Shown here one piece after another: positions 1-11,311 of a stretch of 64,000 nucleotides of DNA (positions are counted from its first letter, which is position 1; the number at the start of each line of letters is the position of its first letter). Origin of the DNA: Takakia lepidozioides (lineage: Eukaryota > Streptophyta > Takakiopsida > Takakiales > Takakiaceae); the NCBI GenBank assembly GCA_030704615.1, contig CM060733.1, positions 14,136,001 to 14,200,000 of the forward strand. The letters run 5' to 3'. The notes under the pieces were generated by a model. The model was given only the letters and a program-made list of their open reading frames with translations. It ran no database searches and was not told the origin of the DNA. Made by a program: the position numbers and the translations under genes.

Positions 1-1196
1 AGGGAAGAAAACTAAAAATTGAAAACCTAAAACCTACTATCGGAAGTAAAAGGTACTGGGCAAGAGGCCGGAGACTAACGCTTAAGTGGGGAGTGAAGAG
101 TAGACTAGAAACTGCTTACTAAACGCCCGATATGAGAGGTGGGATGAAGAGGCGGGAAGTCAGACATTGAAATCTAAAGTAGATAAACGATACTTCAAAA
201 AAACCATCCACAACCACACATAACCAAAAACGTAGTAATTAAAAGAAATTATATTATCAGAAAGTATGAATCATTCTTTATATTTAGTAGATAAATCTCC
301 ATCACTTCATCATTCTTTAACTACGCAACCAAAACTGCGTACTATGCCTTACTCAAACCACAACAATTCAATTAGAAATGGGCATCGAAATGGGCGGGCC
401 ACGGACTGCACCAATCGAGTTACATTTGGTCTAACATGACGTCCTGCTATGTAAATGTTGCGGCTTGGGGATTTCTAAATCTTTGGAGCACAGTTGGTTG
501 CATTGCAGAATACCTCAAAGGTCTGGCCTCATCTTCTGTCGGTGATGTATAGATGAAAATCAGCGTATTGCACTATGGAACATCTGGAAAGCTAGGTGTA
601 ACTGGACTCTTAACAGGGAAAAGACTTACCTATCTGTGTTGCTAACTACTATTTTTCAAGAAGTTCAAATTGAGGGGAGAAAGACCTGGGCAGAGAGATT
701 GGAAGCTCATCTTATAAGATTTAAAGTGCATCATAACAACGCCATTTCATTAACATGTCTAAGCCAAGGAGATCAGTACCTCCTGAGCATTCTTCAAATG
801 TATTAGGGAAAGTAATATGTCAATCGATTGGTTTGAGCATGAGTGTTTTCAGTTGCCTTTCCTTGAGCAACAGTTAGTAAGGAACCATCATCCAATTTAA
901 ACTCTGCAAATCTTGCCCTAGAGAAAGGACATCTATGCCAGTATAAAAGGTGTGCGTGGTGCGGGAAAACGTGTCGAGTTCATAGCTTCCAGTATGCCTA
1001 AAAGAAGGTTCCCCAAGGAAAGATGGACTGTAGGCAATACCTCAAGCTAGTGATCCTGCACTCTAGATGCGTGGCTACAAGGATTGGACATGATGCTTCC
1101 ATAGAAATTTGGGAACTAATGGGTACATTTTGCTAGAGATGCCGAAGATTCCTCAAACCTTACTCACTAAGCATCTCTAATTAGCATTCAGAGGAG
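1..1196. other. No recognisable gene
   Basis: I see no open frame of useful length and no family signature on either strand. The stretch is AT-leaning single-copy-looking sequence. It could be the eroded remainder of a retroelement or plain intergenic DNA. Confidence 0.4.
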
Positions 1197-1206
1197 AGAG
1201 AGACAG

Positions 1207-1430
1207 TGTACTCATAAGACATTGTTGGCCGTAGCCTTGGGGCCAATGACCCCGCGCCCAGTTTGAGCGGAACACAAAGGGACAGAAACTACCTTGTCAG
1301 GGGCTGACGTCAGTAGTATGAGGAGAGAATGTACTCATAAAACGTTTGGCGTAGCCTTGTGGCCATTGACCCCGCGCCCAGTTTGAGCGAAACACAAAGG
1401 TACAGAACCTACCTTTGTCAGGGGCTGACG
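1207..1430. repeat. Tandem duplication of a ~102-bp unit
   Basis: Two nearly identical units lie at 1207-1309 and 1330-1430, separated by 20 bp. Each starts TGTACTCATAA and ends GTCAGGGGCTGACG, and the inner parts share the block ACCCCGCGCCCAGTTTGAGC. The differences are a few substitutions and one-base indels, so the duplication is fairly recent. No coding function is visible. Confidence 0.85.
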
Positions 1431-2248
1431 CCTCTAGTAAGACTTACCTTGGAATAAACAATTGATCTGGGTTTTCGAGATATCCTCTAGAAATTCCTTC
1501 ACACAAGCATCAACTTGTTGTATCTTGTGAGCTCTGCATTGGTGTCAGCTTAGACCTAGTTGATATTCGCAGATAGTACCTCTGCCTTCGCAGATAAGAC
1601 TACAATGTGTGAATGTTTTATGCCCCTCAGGGGTTTATTGTTTTCCCTCTTAATAAATCAATTGGGCTTCATTATTCCCATTTTCTATTATTATTATTAT
1701 AATTTTGAGCTTTAATTTTTTTTTCCCGGTACGACTGCGCTGGGGCAGAAGCAATTTCCAAGGCGACCGCTGCCACAGCGGTTGCCTGAAATTTTTTTTC
1801 TTCATTATTCTTAATTTTAACTTCGTGCTTTAAGGTTTTTTTTAAAATGTTTTTCTCCCTGTGCGACTGCGCAACGGCAGACGAACTTTTCCGGTGACCG
1901 CTAAGAGAGAGGTCACCCGGATTTCCTATTACAGAAATCAAATTCCTTACAACTTTGCAGCCATGTTGTACATGGAGTTAATTTTGAAAAGACGTGTGGA
2001 TTGACAAACTGCTACAAAAAGGCATGACTAGAAAATATATTTTCACTACGTCATCCCGGACACATACGATGGGAACCAGGTGGAAACAAGTGCATTGCAG
2101 GTACCAAAGAAGAACCCACATTGGAGTTAGGGGCTGCACATATGGGCTTGGAATGAAATGTGTCAGTAGCGACTTCTTCGATGGACATGGGTATCGTGAC
2201 ACCAATGCTCATGCACAACACCGAAAGTCAGCCCAAATTGGTAGTACG
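1431..2248. other. Non-coding stretch with hairpin-forming repeats
   Basis: From about 1690 to 1935 there are two imperfect copies of a block made of an AT-rich run, a 'cgactgcgc' core and a GC hairpin. The first hairpin pairs GCGACCGCT with AGCGGTTGC around 1760-1785. The second pairs CCGGTGACC with GGTCACCCGG around 1889-1920. A 92-codon plus-strand open frame at 1994-2272 runs into the neighbouring LTR, resembles nothing I recognise and is probably chance. Confidence 0.45.
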
Positions 2249-2896
2249 TGTAAAGGACGAGAACATGACTGAACGTAAACAAAATATCAGACTAGAGGTA
2301 CAAAACTAGACAAGAAATCAAGGTCGGCGTGGCTGAATGCATGATGAGTAAATAAGAATGAAGACGATCTTCATAATAATGAACAAGAGTACAATATATT
2401 AGAATACGACTTAAATACTGGAATGCTGGAAACTGGACTGGAGTACCAGATACTGGAAACTGGGCTAGAGTACTGGGAACTGGACTGGAATACTGGAAAT
2501 TGAAAACAAGAGTAGCTTGAACTGGTGTTGGCGAGACTGATGAGTGTCCAGTCTCGCCTCCTATATATATACTGGCTACTAAGAAGCTTCTCTAAGAAGC
2601 TTTCCATTTGGAGGTTTATTGTTGGAGAAGTTTCCAAGATTAAACAACGGTTTCTTGATGAAGAAGCTTCCTTAAACAAATGAAGTATGGAGAAGTTTCC
2701 TCCAAAGGAAGCTTTATGAGCAGTTTCCCAAGTTACTTTTGGTAATTTGGTTAATTTTCGGTAACTTGATAAGTAATGGTAAATCATGGTAGATCATGAT
2801 AAATCACGATAAGTCATGATAATTTTCGGTAACTTGGTAACTTGGTAACTTCTGATATTTAGTCCTGGTAAATTCCTCTGGGCTATGTCCGTGACA
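2249..2896 (-). repeat. 3' LTR of Gypsy element 1
   Basis: This 648-bp LTR matches 7978-8611 along its length with scattered substitutions and small indels. Both copies contain a cluster of 'ctggaaactggactggagtac' style short repeats (about 2415-2500 here). On the minus strand it opens TGTCACGGAC. Confidence 0.88.
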
Positions 2897-2910
2897 TCAC
2901 CCCCTCCTCT
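2897..2910 (-). other. Polypurine tract of Gypsy element 1
   Basis: Read on the minus strand, the purine-rich run GAGGAGGGGGTGA lies directly against the first base of the 3' LTR (TGTCAC). This is the expected position and composition for the primer of plus-strand DNA synthesis. Confidence 0.75.
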
Positions 2911-3504
2911 AGCGCCGAGTTTCTCGAGGAGCGGTAAAATCTTGGACTTGCTTAGAGTTGGAGAAAATCCAAAATCCGGCGAATGGTACTTGCCAAGTAT
3001 TTGGCTCTTCGATCTTGACTCAAATGATTTATAGGTCACTGCAACCATTGATAGTGCCCAACACCACGTAGTGATTTGAGCATTCTAATTTTCGAAGCTG
3101 CCTTCAAACATGATTTCGTTGCCCTCTGGGTCTGAAGCCTCAACCTCCAACATAATTATCAGACTTCGAGTAGGTTTCACTTGTTGTCGTACGGGGTCCA
3201 GACGAGGAAGTACGCGTCGCATTGGCGGCCCATCGTCTCGAGAGCGTCGGCGTGATGTTGAAGGTCGTGAGAGTCGAAACGGCTGATCTGGTAGCTGGGT
3301 AAGTGACAACTCCAATGTATCTGGTTCCTGTGACTCCATACTGCCAATACAAGATGCAAGAGTGCTGGAAGTGTAGCTATATACACTGATGTGTGGTGCT
3401 CCTCCCTCCTTAGCGTGTATCAAGTACATTGAATGTGAAGTCTTCACCTTGAAGCTAACTTGGCTGACATCATCATTGTGACGTCTTATTGATGTGTAGC
3501 TCGG

Positions 3505-3665
3505 GGCTTAGCTGGATGAAACTCTTGGACTTTGTCAGATGCATTGGCGAGGTTGGATGAAGGTTCCCACGTTCGTTCGCTGATGTCGTACCCTTTTCAA
3601 TGTACGAAATACTCAAGACGTTTATACTTGATGCGAGAGTATAGGACTTCGTCGACTTCATGCTC
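3505..3665 (-). pseudogene. Chromodomain at the C-terminus of Gypsy integrase
   Basis: In one minus-strand frame this segment reads a chromodomain. It contains EVDEVLYSRIKYKRLEYFVH, then a stop, then KGYDISERTWEP and an 'NLANA' end. Chromodomains of chromoviruses direct integration to marked chromatin. The stop TGA falls where the family has the invariant tryptophan codon TGG of the 'W-K-G' aromatic cage, so a single transition destroyed it. The same region in the second Gypsy element (10641-10868) keeps 'LWKGF'. Confidence 0.8.
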
Positions 3666-3835
3666 AATTTTCTAATTGACTTCGATTGGTAGAGGTGGTA
3701 CGGAGACTGCCCTTGGAATATTTGATGGATGATACAACTCCAATAATGAAACATGAAAGTTGGATGGATGCGCATACTTTGTGGGAATTCAAGCCAAAAA
3801 CTGACCGGATTTCTTTGTCGAATAATTTTAAATGG

Positions 3836-4740
3836 TCACAGACGTTGATAATCCAACTTCCTTGATGGTCGCGAGGTTTGTATGTCCCGTCGAAAAAGCC
3901 ACACACGATCTCCGACCTTGAACTGGGGTTGGAGTTGGCGACGTTGATCTGCATACTCTTTGTATTGTTTTTGAGCTTCTGCGAGGTGGAATGTAAGCTT
4001 CTTGTAAATCATAGCGAAATGAGTAGCAAAGTTTTCTACAGCAGGGCTTCCAACAGTCTTCATGTGAAAAATGTTTGCTCGAGGATGATGACCATAATTG
4101 GAGAAAAATTGAGTTTGCTTGGTCGAAGAATGTATAGTGTTGTTGTAGGCAAACTCAGCCAATGACAGAAGGTCCGTCCAATTATCTTGGTGATAATTTA
4201 TCGTACAACGAAGATACTGCTCCAAAATCTGGTTTATACGTTCGGTTTGACCATCAGTCTGTGGATGATTAGCTGTAGAGAGGTTGATCTTAGTATCCAA
4301 TATGTGAAATAATCCCCTCCAAAAATTTGACATGAACTGTGGTCCTCGATCATATACGATGTCCTTCAAGAGTCCATGAATGCGGTAGATATTATTGAGG
4401 AAGAGTCTTGCAGTTTCCTCGCCGGTAACTGTCTTATTACATGGAATGAAATGTGACATCTTCGTAAAACGATCTACAATAACAAGGATTGAATCGGTGG
4501 TCTTGGAAATTGGTAGGTCCGTAATAAAGTCCATAGACACGGACGACCATGGACCCTTGGGCATATAATGGTTGAAGAAGGCCGTAAGGTCGATGTCGTG
4601 GTCCCTTCGCTCAAGCACACGTATCGCAAGATTTTATAAATTCTTTCACGACTTTCCACATCTGCGGCCACCAGTAGTCCCTGGATATCAATTCCATTGT
4701 TTTGTTGAAGCCGAAATGTCATGCAGCCTGAAGATCATGA
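3836..4740 (-). pseudogene. Integrase of Gypsy element 1
   Basis: The open frame at 3836-4618 holds the retroviral-type integrase core. The three acidic residues are visible in SMDFITDLP, VYDRGPQFMS and TDGQTERINQ, and are followed by the GPF/GPY-like linker 'KVGDRVWLF'. Just upstream in a shifted frame (about 4620-4740) is the H2C2 zinc-binding region, with HFGFNKTMELISRDYWWPQM and a CDTC pair. The catalytic core itself is intact over 260 codons, but it is cut off from reverse transcriptase and from the chromodomain by frameshifts and stops. Confidence 0.88.
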
Positions 4741-5227
4741 TATGTTTGAAGAATTCGAAGTCGTGTAGGTCTTGGAGGTACATAGAGAAATCCTTGAAAT
4801 AAAGTAAGTCATCTTTGAATTCGAAGTCATTTATAACATGTGGGTTGTCTCGAGGTCCATTTAGTTGACTTCGTAGTGTCGTAGCAAATTTTGTCGCTCT
4901 TTAGTGTTTCCTGAATCTCCTTTATGATCTCTACATCGTCATAAGTGGACATGGATATCATATTCAATTGAAGATTTGCTGGTTTGATTTCTGTTGGTCA
5001 AAAGCTGCATCTCCTTCTTTTGGCGCAAGATACGATCGTCGAGAAAGAGCATCTGGTTTTCCTTGAAGATGTCCGGGACGGTAGGTAATAACAAAATCAA
5101 ACCTTGCTAGTGATATACTTCATCTCGTTTGACGTCGATTCAAAACACGAGCACTCATAAAATACTCGAGGTTTTTGTGATCGATATAGATTGTAACCTG
5201 ATGTTTAGCTCCCTCCAATAGATGACG

Positions 5228-5686
5228 TCACTCCTCAAAAACATCGATAATCGCTAGAAGTTCTTTGTCATGGATTTCATAATTGATCTCCGCACCGGAA
5301 AATTTGCGAGAACGAAAACCAACAGGGTGAAGTCGGTCATCTGTACCATATTGAGAGAGTACCGTGCCAAGTGCAAAGTCCGATGCATCTGCTTCCAAAA
5401 AGAATGGTTTACATGGGTCTACATGTACCAGTATTGGAGCCGTTGTAAATGCCTGCTTCAGTCTTTTAAATGTTTGGTCAGCTTTCTCGTCCCATACAAA
5501 TTTGTCCTTCCCTGTGAGTCGTGTCAATGGTGCAGCAATTTTGTACATCTCGGACCGAAGTTGGTTTAATCCACTCGATGATGGTTTATATTTTCTTCTG
5601 ATCCATAAAGACTCATTTGTCGAAAATAATGTAGCCCAAAAATTCGACTTCAGATTGGTGGAAAAGACATTTTTCCAACTTGACAT
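5228..5686 (-). pseudogene. RT connection and RNase H of Gypsy element 1
   Basis: The frame covers the end of the RT thumb/connection ('DEKADQTFKRLKQAFTTAPIL') and the start of RNase H, with the catalytic aspartate in LEADASDFALG and the glutamate in 'HDKELLAI'. RNase H continues in another frame toward 5100. It is a fragment of the broken polyprotein. Confidence 0.85.
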
Positions 5687-5689
5687 ATA

Positions 5690-6147
5690 GTTTTTTTTCC
5701 CTCAATTTATCAAGGACAAGGCGTACATAACGACCATGTTTTTCTTCATTCTATGAAAATATCAAAATATCGTCCAAATAGATGAAATTCTCGACGGATG
5801 TTATTCATCATGTGTTGAAAAATTGCTGGAGCATTTGTAAGACCGAAAGACATAACACTGTATTCGAAATGTCCGTACCTTGTGCGAAAAGCAGTCTTCC
5901 ATTCGTCTCATTTTTTTATTCGTACAAGGTTGTAAGCTCATCTCAAGTCGATCTTAGTGAAAAAATTTGCTCGTCCAAGTTGTTCGAGGAGTCCGGAAAT
6001 CAGCGGTAGTAGGTAACGATTTTTTATAGTGACTTTGTTGAGCCCACGATAGTCCACACACATGCGTAATGATCCGTTTTTTTTCTTCTCAAATAAGATA
6101 TGTGCTCCCGCGGGTGATTTTGGATGTCGAATGAAATTCTTTGACAA
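5690..6147 (-). pseudogene. Reverse transcriptase of Gypsy element 1
   Basis: Residues of the RT fingers and palm are readable: '[20 protein letters not shown]', then 'FFTKIDLR' and, after a frameshift, '[11 protein letters not shown]'. The YLDD motif of the active site lies at about 5769-5780 and is followed three codons later by a TAG stop. At least one frameshift separates the fingers from the YLDD strand. Confidence 0.85.
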
Positions 6148-6249
6148 TTTTCATCAATGTATTTGTGTATAGCAGCCAGCTCCGTCTATGATAAATTGTA
6201 GATCGGGCCGAATGGTGGTTGAGCTCCTTCTTGCAACTCAATTGCACAA

Positions 6250-7098
6250 TTATAAGATCGATGTTCTGGCAACATGACTGCATTTTTTTTCTCGAAGACA
6301 TCCTTGAAATCTTGATATTGAGTGGGTAATGTCGAAGTACCTTGGTCTGTTGTGGTTTTGATCGGAGTCGCATAAAGTGTAAATGTCGCGTCTTTCTTTG
6401 TAGCTCGAGATCATGAAAACTCTAGCTCCAAGAAACAGGGGTTGAATACCTTTGGTACTTTTGCATTTTTGTCTTGCCAAAATTTTTCGTGATCGCCAGT
6501 CGATGTTAGGATTATGAAGTACAAAGCAGGGAAGTCCAAGGATCACATGATTTGTTGGAGACTGGATGACATTGAAAACAATCTGTGATGCTTGATTTTT
6601 AAGCTTCACTTCAAGGGGTTGAGTTTCATGGTCAATATTTCCTAATGCTAACGGTCGTCCATCGATGACTTCAACAGGGGCCGATAATTTCTTTCTTACG
6701 AGCGTTAAATTGTGTTGCTTCGCGAAGTTTTTGTCAATAAAACACTCTGAAGCGCTCGAGTCCAAAAGTGCTTCTACGGAGATATCTCGATTTTGCATCC
6801 TCATCTTTACTGGAACTATGAAACAAGGTACAGGGTTTGGAGGTAGAAATAGACCTTTTTTTGGTGAAGAATTTGGGGTGTCCAGCCGCATGGTCCCTAC
6901 CTGTGACATGACATCTTCGTTTTCCGACCTCCTCGTATCGAACACTTGAGTTGTGCCCCGAGCTTTGAATCTTCTCTTGTTGGGGCAATTTAATGCTATG
7001 TGATCATCTTCTCCGCAATAAAGACATAATCCATTCGAGCGCCGTCTTTGTTTTTCTTGTGGCGTCAATGGCTTGAATCGGACAGCATTAATCTGCAT
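6250..7098 (-). pseudogene. Gag zinc knuckle and aspartic protease of Gypsy element 1
   Basis: The first part contains a CCHC knuckle (C-L-Y-C-G-E-D-D-H-I-A-L-N-C, about 6985-7026) that binds RNA in capsids. About 60 residues later comes the retropepsin-like region EALLDSSASECFIDKNFA. The expected catalytic triplet D-S/T-G reads D-S-S here, so the glycine is lost. The later part of the frame (from about 6430) drifts out of frame. The gene is not functional. Confidence 0.82.
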
Positions 7099-7977
7099 AG
7101 GATCATTACCGGATATCTGATGGATCGTTGTGTTTGGTGCCGTAATAGCAGCGGCATGGTGCGTCGTCGACCATCCAGATCACTTCTCTTGACGTCTTTT
7201 GAACAAACGATTATCGCATGCAATGACTTGGGTGATGAATTCGCTCAGTGTACTCATGTTTGGCATTATCAGCAACAAATCTTTTACATCATCTTTTAGC
7301 CCACATCAAAACTGACTAATGAGGCTCTTCTCATTCCAGTCGAGGTCGCACGCAAGTTGTCGAAATTCGGCAGTATAAACGGAAGCATGACGTGCTCCTT
7401 GTCGAAGATTTCGCATTTTTGTCTCTGCAACTCTATCTCTATCATTCTCTCCAAACGTTGCAGTGAACTCGGACATGAATGCTTCAAAATTATATAGTAA
7501 ATGCGAATTTTTTTTCTAATAGCAGTGCAAATCAAGATAGGGCAGTGCCTGATAGAAGGGTGCCCACGAATCCCACTTGAATACCTTCATTAGGGTAGCA
7601 TTGTGGATGTAGTCATAGGAACAGTCGTACTTCTTGAACAAAACCGCGAAATCTTGATTTCGTCCCATCAAATTTCTCGGGCATGCTGATCTTTGGTTCT
7701 CTCGTAATCTGTTGAAGAAGAACTGTTGCAATATGAGCTGTTGAAGTAGGGATTCGTATGGTTGAAGATTCATTGTTCGACTCCTTTAACTTTGAAATTT
7801 GTTATTGCAAATTGTGGAGAGTGTTGCCAAGATCTTGAGACTAATCATCTTGCAATTGGGCGTTAGAGGTACGAAGTTCTTGCATCTGGAGCTGAAGACT
7901 CTGCAATGTGGCGACCATTTCCGCAAATGTGTCTTCCATCTTAACTAACTAAGGAACAAACTTTAGTCTCGCTAAAC
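7099..7977 (-). pseudogene. N-terminal gag region and leader of Gypsy element 1
   Basis: Short overlapping minus-strand frames at 7516-7773 and 7296-7535 fit a frameshifted capsid region ('WDSWAPFYQALP'; 'ATSTGMRRASLVSFDV'). The stretch next to the 5' LTR (7930-7977) holds the leader. I do not recognise a standard tRNA primer-binding site there: the first bases after the LTR read GTTTAGCGAGACTAAAG on the minus strand. Confidence 0.6.
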
Positions 7978-8611
7978 TGTCAAGGACAAGAACATGACTG
8001 AACATAAACAATAGATCAGACTAGAGGTACAAGACTAGACAAGAAATCAAGGTCGGTGTGGCCGAATGCATGATGAGTAAATAGAAATCAAGACGATCTT
8101 TATAACAATGAACAAGAGTACAAGATATTGAAACACGACTTGAATACTTGAATGCTGGAAACTGGACTGGAGTACCAGATACTGGAAACTGGGGCTAGAG
8201 TACTGAGAACTAGACTGAAGTACTAGAAACTGGAAACAAGAGTAGCTTGAACTGGTGTTGGCGAGACTGATGAGTGTCCAGTCTTGCCTCCTATATATAT
8301 ACTGGCTACTAAGAAGCTTCCCTAAGAAGCTTTCCCTATGGAGGTTTCTTGCTGGAGAAGTTTCTAAGATTAAACAAAGTTTTCTTGATGGAGAAGCTTC
8401 ATTAAACAAAAGAGGTATCTTGATGGAGAAGTTTCCTCCAAAAAAAGCTTCCTTAGCAGTTTCTCAAGTTATTTTTGGTAATTTGGTAAACTTCCGATAA
8501 CTTGATAAGTAATGGTAAATCACGGTAAGTCATGGTAACTTTTGATAATATGATAACTTGGTAACTTCTGATATTTAGTCCTGGTAAGTTCCTCGGGCTG
8601 TGTCCGTGACA
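7978..8611 (-). repeat. 5' LTR of Gypsy element 1
   Basis: A 634-bp partner of the LTR at 2249-2896. Its outer edge at 8611 abuts gag-like sequence of the second Gypsy element, suggesting that element 1 landed inside element 2. Confidence 0.88.
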
Positions 8612-8863
8612 GCATGTGTGGATGCTAGAGGCCGTCAAATTGAAGAGCTACAGGAGCTGATTGAGAAACAAAAGAGGCGCACGCAAGTGGAAATCAGATA
8701 TGGGGAAGATAACACACAACTACGAATGAAATTGAATGACAAGGATGTGACCTCCTCAACATTCTTACGAACAGAAGGACAAAGGGAAACCAGACAATAT
8801 TACAACTTTGGAAAATACGGATATCTTGCGGCCAACTGCCGAAGTGGAAGATACATCATATAA
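8612..8863 (+). pseudogene. Gag C-terminus of Gypsy element 2
   Basis: About 85 codons of charged coiled sequence ('RQIEELQELIEKQKRRTQVE') end in a degenerate knuckle reading YYNFGKYGYLAANC, where the first cysteine of CX2CX4HX4C and others are lost. The frame stops at the TAA near 8863. The N-terminal part is absent because element 1 occupies the left side. Confidence 0.65.
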
Positions 8864-9083
8864 TCGACAAACTTATCGAAGACCTCTTAACAGTTTAAGG
8901 AGAGGAGAAGATAATGAACATCACAATGAGTAGGAAAACGAGGACAACCAGTAAGTAGACCTCGCGGTCTTACTGGTTCTACACAGAAGAGGAAAGACGA
9001 GGGACCATACAAGGAGAAGAGACAGATCAATCATGCGGGCAATAAAGAGACGCAGTCAAGAATGGGAAGATGAATGACACCCA

Positions 9084-9296
9084 GTGACATATTTTTCTCG
9101 TAAATTATTACCTGCGGAACAGAATTACCATACAACCGAACGAGAAGAATTGACTATTGTTTTGGCTACAAAACATTGGAAGCACTATCTTGGAGACAAA
9201 AAGTTCATAGTGGAGACAGACCATAAACTGTTGGTGTACTTGGAGACACAGAAAGATCTATCGAAGAGACAAATTTGTTGGGCGGAGTGACGACAA
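9084..9296 (+). pseudogene. RNase H of Gypsy element 2
   Basis: Reads 'TYFSRKLLPAEQNYHTTERE' followed by LTIVLATKHWKHYLGDKKFI and 'TDHKLLVYL', the second half of a Gypsy RNase H domain with the catalytic glutamate and the conserved T-D-H. The N-terminal half and all of RT are deleted. Confidence 0.82.
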
Positions 9297-9305
9297 CAAT
9301 TTAAC

Positions 9306-10340
9306 ATGAAGATCGTCTATGTGGAGGGAAAACGGCAATTGGCAGATGCAATGATAATAATGCCGCACATGAACACATTGACAGAGATCAACATTCAATC
9401 CGATTGGTGGAACAAGATAGCAACGGCTTTAAAAGATGATGGGGAGATTGTGGACGCTAAGAAGAATGACAAAGTGACAGAAGTTCGAGGGTTGGTATTC
9501 AAGGAAGGTAAACTTTGGATCCCTGGTGAACCTGCATTGAAGACAAAAGTTTTGTTTGAAGCTCATGATACTGCGATAGCAGGACATGTTGGAGTTGAAA
9601 AAACATTCGAACAATTGAAACGAACATTTTATTGGCCACGGATGTGAGACGAGGTGGAACGTTCGAAGTTGCATGAAATGTCAACAAAACAAGTCAACAA
9701 ACTGCAAGCCAGTAGGTTTTTTATAACCACTATCAGTACCAAACAGACGTTGGGAACATATAAGCATGGATTTAGTTTGTGAGTTACCTTGAACCTCATC
9801 GGGATACAACACTATAGTGGTCTTTGTAGACAAATTGAGTAAGATGATACACATCCGTCCCACTAGAAAATCCGTCACTGCACCTGAACTAGCTCGACTA
9901 TATCTTGAAGCGGTCTATTCTCATCATGAGCTATCTAAAGATCTTATTATTGACAGGGGTACCCAATTTACTAGCTTGTTTTGAAAAAGCCTATTTGGTC
10001 TTTTTAAGACCAAATTAGCTATGTCAACAGCCTATCATTGGGAGTCAGATGGACAGACAGAGTGAGCGAATCGTACAATTGAAAACATGTTGCGAGCCTT
10101 TACATTAGAAGAACAAGAAGAGTGAAATTGGTTTTTACCATTAGTAGAATTTTCATACAATAACTCGGTCAACGCGTCAACGAAAGAGACTCATTTCTTT
10201 TTAATGTATGACAAACACCCAAATGTGCCAACAACTTTCACAAAGTTCAAGATACCAAACGAAGAGTTATCCAAGGTAGCCGCGACTAACGCATATGTGC
10301 AACAAATTTGACAGGGAGTACGTCAAGCTAAAGAGAAGTT
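9306..10340 (+). pseudogene. Integrase of Gypsy element 2
   Basis: The H2C2 zinc-binding part is visible at 9560-9690 ('HVGVEKTFEQLKRTFYWPRM'), followed by the integrase core in fragments: 'IIDRGTQFTSLF' and 'ESDGQTE'. Stops interrupt it near 9645, 9780, 9981, 10062 and 10125. The three catalytic positions can still be located, but the gene is clearly dead. Confidence 0.8.
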
Positions 10341-10341
10341 A

Positions 10342-10868
10342 ATGATTGTCCAAAATCGCCAAAAACAATATGCAAATGCACATCGCCAAGATGAGGAGTT
10401 AACTGTTGGGGATCAAGTGTGGTTATCTACAACCAACTTATCCATCATTGGATCGCGAAAACTAGGGGCACGGTTCATTGGTCATTTTTCGATTATAACG
10501 TATTGGAGTAGTAGCATACAAGCTGAAGTTATCACCACGTATGAAGATCCACCCGGTGTTTCACGTTTCTCTACTACGTCGTTACGAACCTCGACCATCA
10601 ATAATTCAAAGATAATCAAGAACCACAACCTTTACCAGAGTTGATAGACGGAAATGAAGAGTGGGAGGTCGACCGTGTTCTGAAAAAACTCATATACAAA
10701 CGAAGGCGACATGAGGTGTTGGAGTATTTGGTTCTATGGAAAGGATTTCCATTACATGAAGCTATCTGGGAACCGGTGCAAAATCTCGCAAATGCTCAAT
10801 TGACAATTCAAGCTTTTGAAAATTCGAACAACGAAGACGTTGCTTCTTCAAAGAGGGGAGGATTGTAA
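10342..10868 (+). pseudogene. Integrase tail and chromodomain of Gypsy element 2
   Basis: Two open frames meet near 10641. The first has the 'ELTVGDQVWLSTTNL' linker. The second is a well-preserved chromodomain: 'EEWEVDRVLKKLIYKRRRHE', then LEYLVLWKGFPLHEAIWEPV and 'NLANAQ'. The aromatic-cage tryptophan is retained, unlike in element 1. The frame ends at the TAA just inside the 3' LTR. Confidence 0.85.
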
Positions 10869-11238
10869 CAAGGTAGAATCTAGAAGGTTCTAGATGGGGG
10901 AGAAAAGTTCCATAGAAGTTTTCAAAATAACTAGGAAGGTTCCTAGGAAGTTTGACTTAAGGAAGTTTGACTTGAGGTTTTCAAGTCAAACCTATAAGAT
11001 ATTTATATTATGGAGAGTAGGTCAAATGTTTGATAAAGTCATATTGTGGAGAATATGTCAAACCTATGAAGGTTGACTTTACGAAGTTTTGACTTGAGGC
11101 TCTCAAGTTAAACCTTTAAAATAATCATTTTGTGAAGGGTATATAAACATGCAATGAAAGCCTAGAAGACATCGAGTTGTTTTGGGAAAAAGTTGAGAAG
11201 TACTTCTATTCTAGTTTGTATAGATCTTGGGTGTTACA
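10864..11238 (+). repeat. 3' LTR of Gypsy element 2
   Basis: The 375-bp LTR begins TGTAACA and ends TGTTACA, a perfect 7-bp terminal inverted repeat. It follows a polypurine tract (AAGAGGGGAGGAT, 10851-10863). A TATA-like GTATATAAA at about 11139-11147 fits a U3 promoter. No second copy is in the window. Confidence 0.82.
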
Positions 11239-11311
11239 TTGATGTGGATGAACAATTTTACAATTGTTTTTTATCTTTGGGTTATTTGTTGTCCATTGTT
11301 GTAGTTTGTTA

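Larger units (their letters stand above)
2249..8611 (-). mobile_element. Decayed Ty3/Gypsy chromovirus with two LTRs
   Basis: A 6.36-kb LTR retrotransposon on the minus strand. The two direct LTRs (2249-2896 and 7978-8611) begin TGTCACGGAC and end in GACA or TACA when read on the minus strand. A polypurine tract lies just inside the 3' LTR. Going from high to low coordinates, the internal part reads gag with a CCHC knuckle, aspartic protease, reverse transcriptase, RNase H, integrase, chromodomain, which is the order of Ty3/Gypsy chromoviruses. Frames are broken repeatedly, so it cannot encode a working polyprotein. The flanking 5-mers are gtacg and gcatg, which differ only by two transitions, as expected if an ancestral target duplication was altered by deamination. 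That reading is inference. Confidence 0.9.
8612..11238 (+). mobile_element. Truncated, internally deleted Gypsy element 2
   Basis: Plus-strand Ty3/Gypsy remnant unrelated in LTR sequence to element 1. The order is gag end, RNase H, integrase, chromodomain, 3' LTR. Protease and nearly all of reverse transcriptase are missing between the knuckle (ending about 8863) and RNase H (starting 9084). No 5' LTR is visible in the window, either upstream of 8612 or before 2249. The 3' LTR ends exactly where the element X similarity begins. Confidence 0.82.

Noticed and set aside
1535-1560. TTGGTGTCAGCTTAG as a tRNA-Met primer-binding site of an LTR element
   Set aside because: Only a partial match to the usual site, and no LTR pair or coding region is found beside it.
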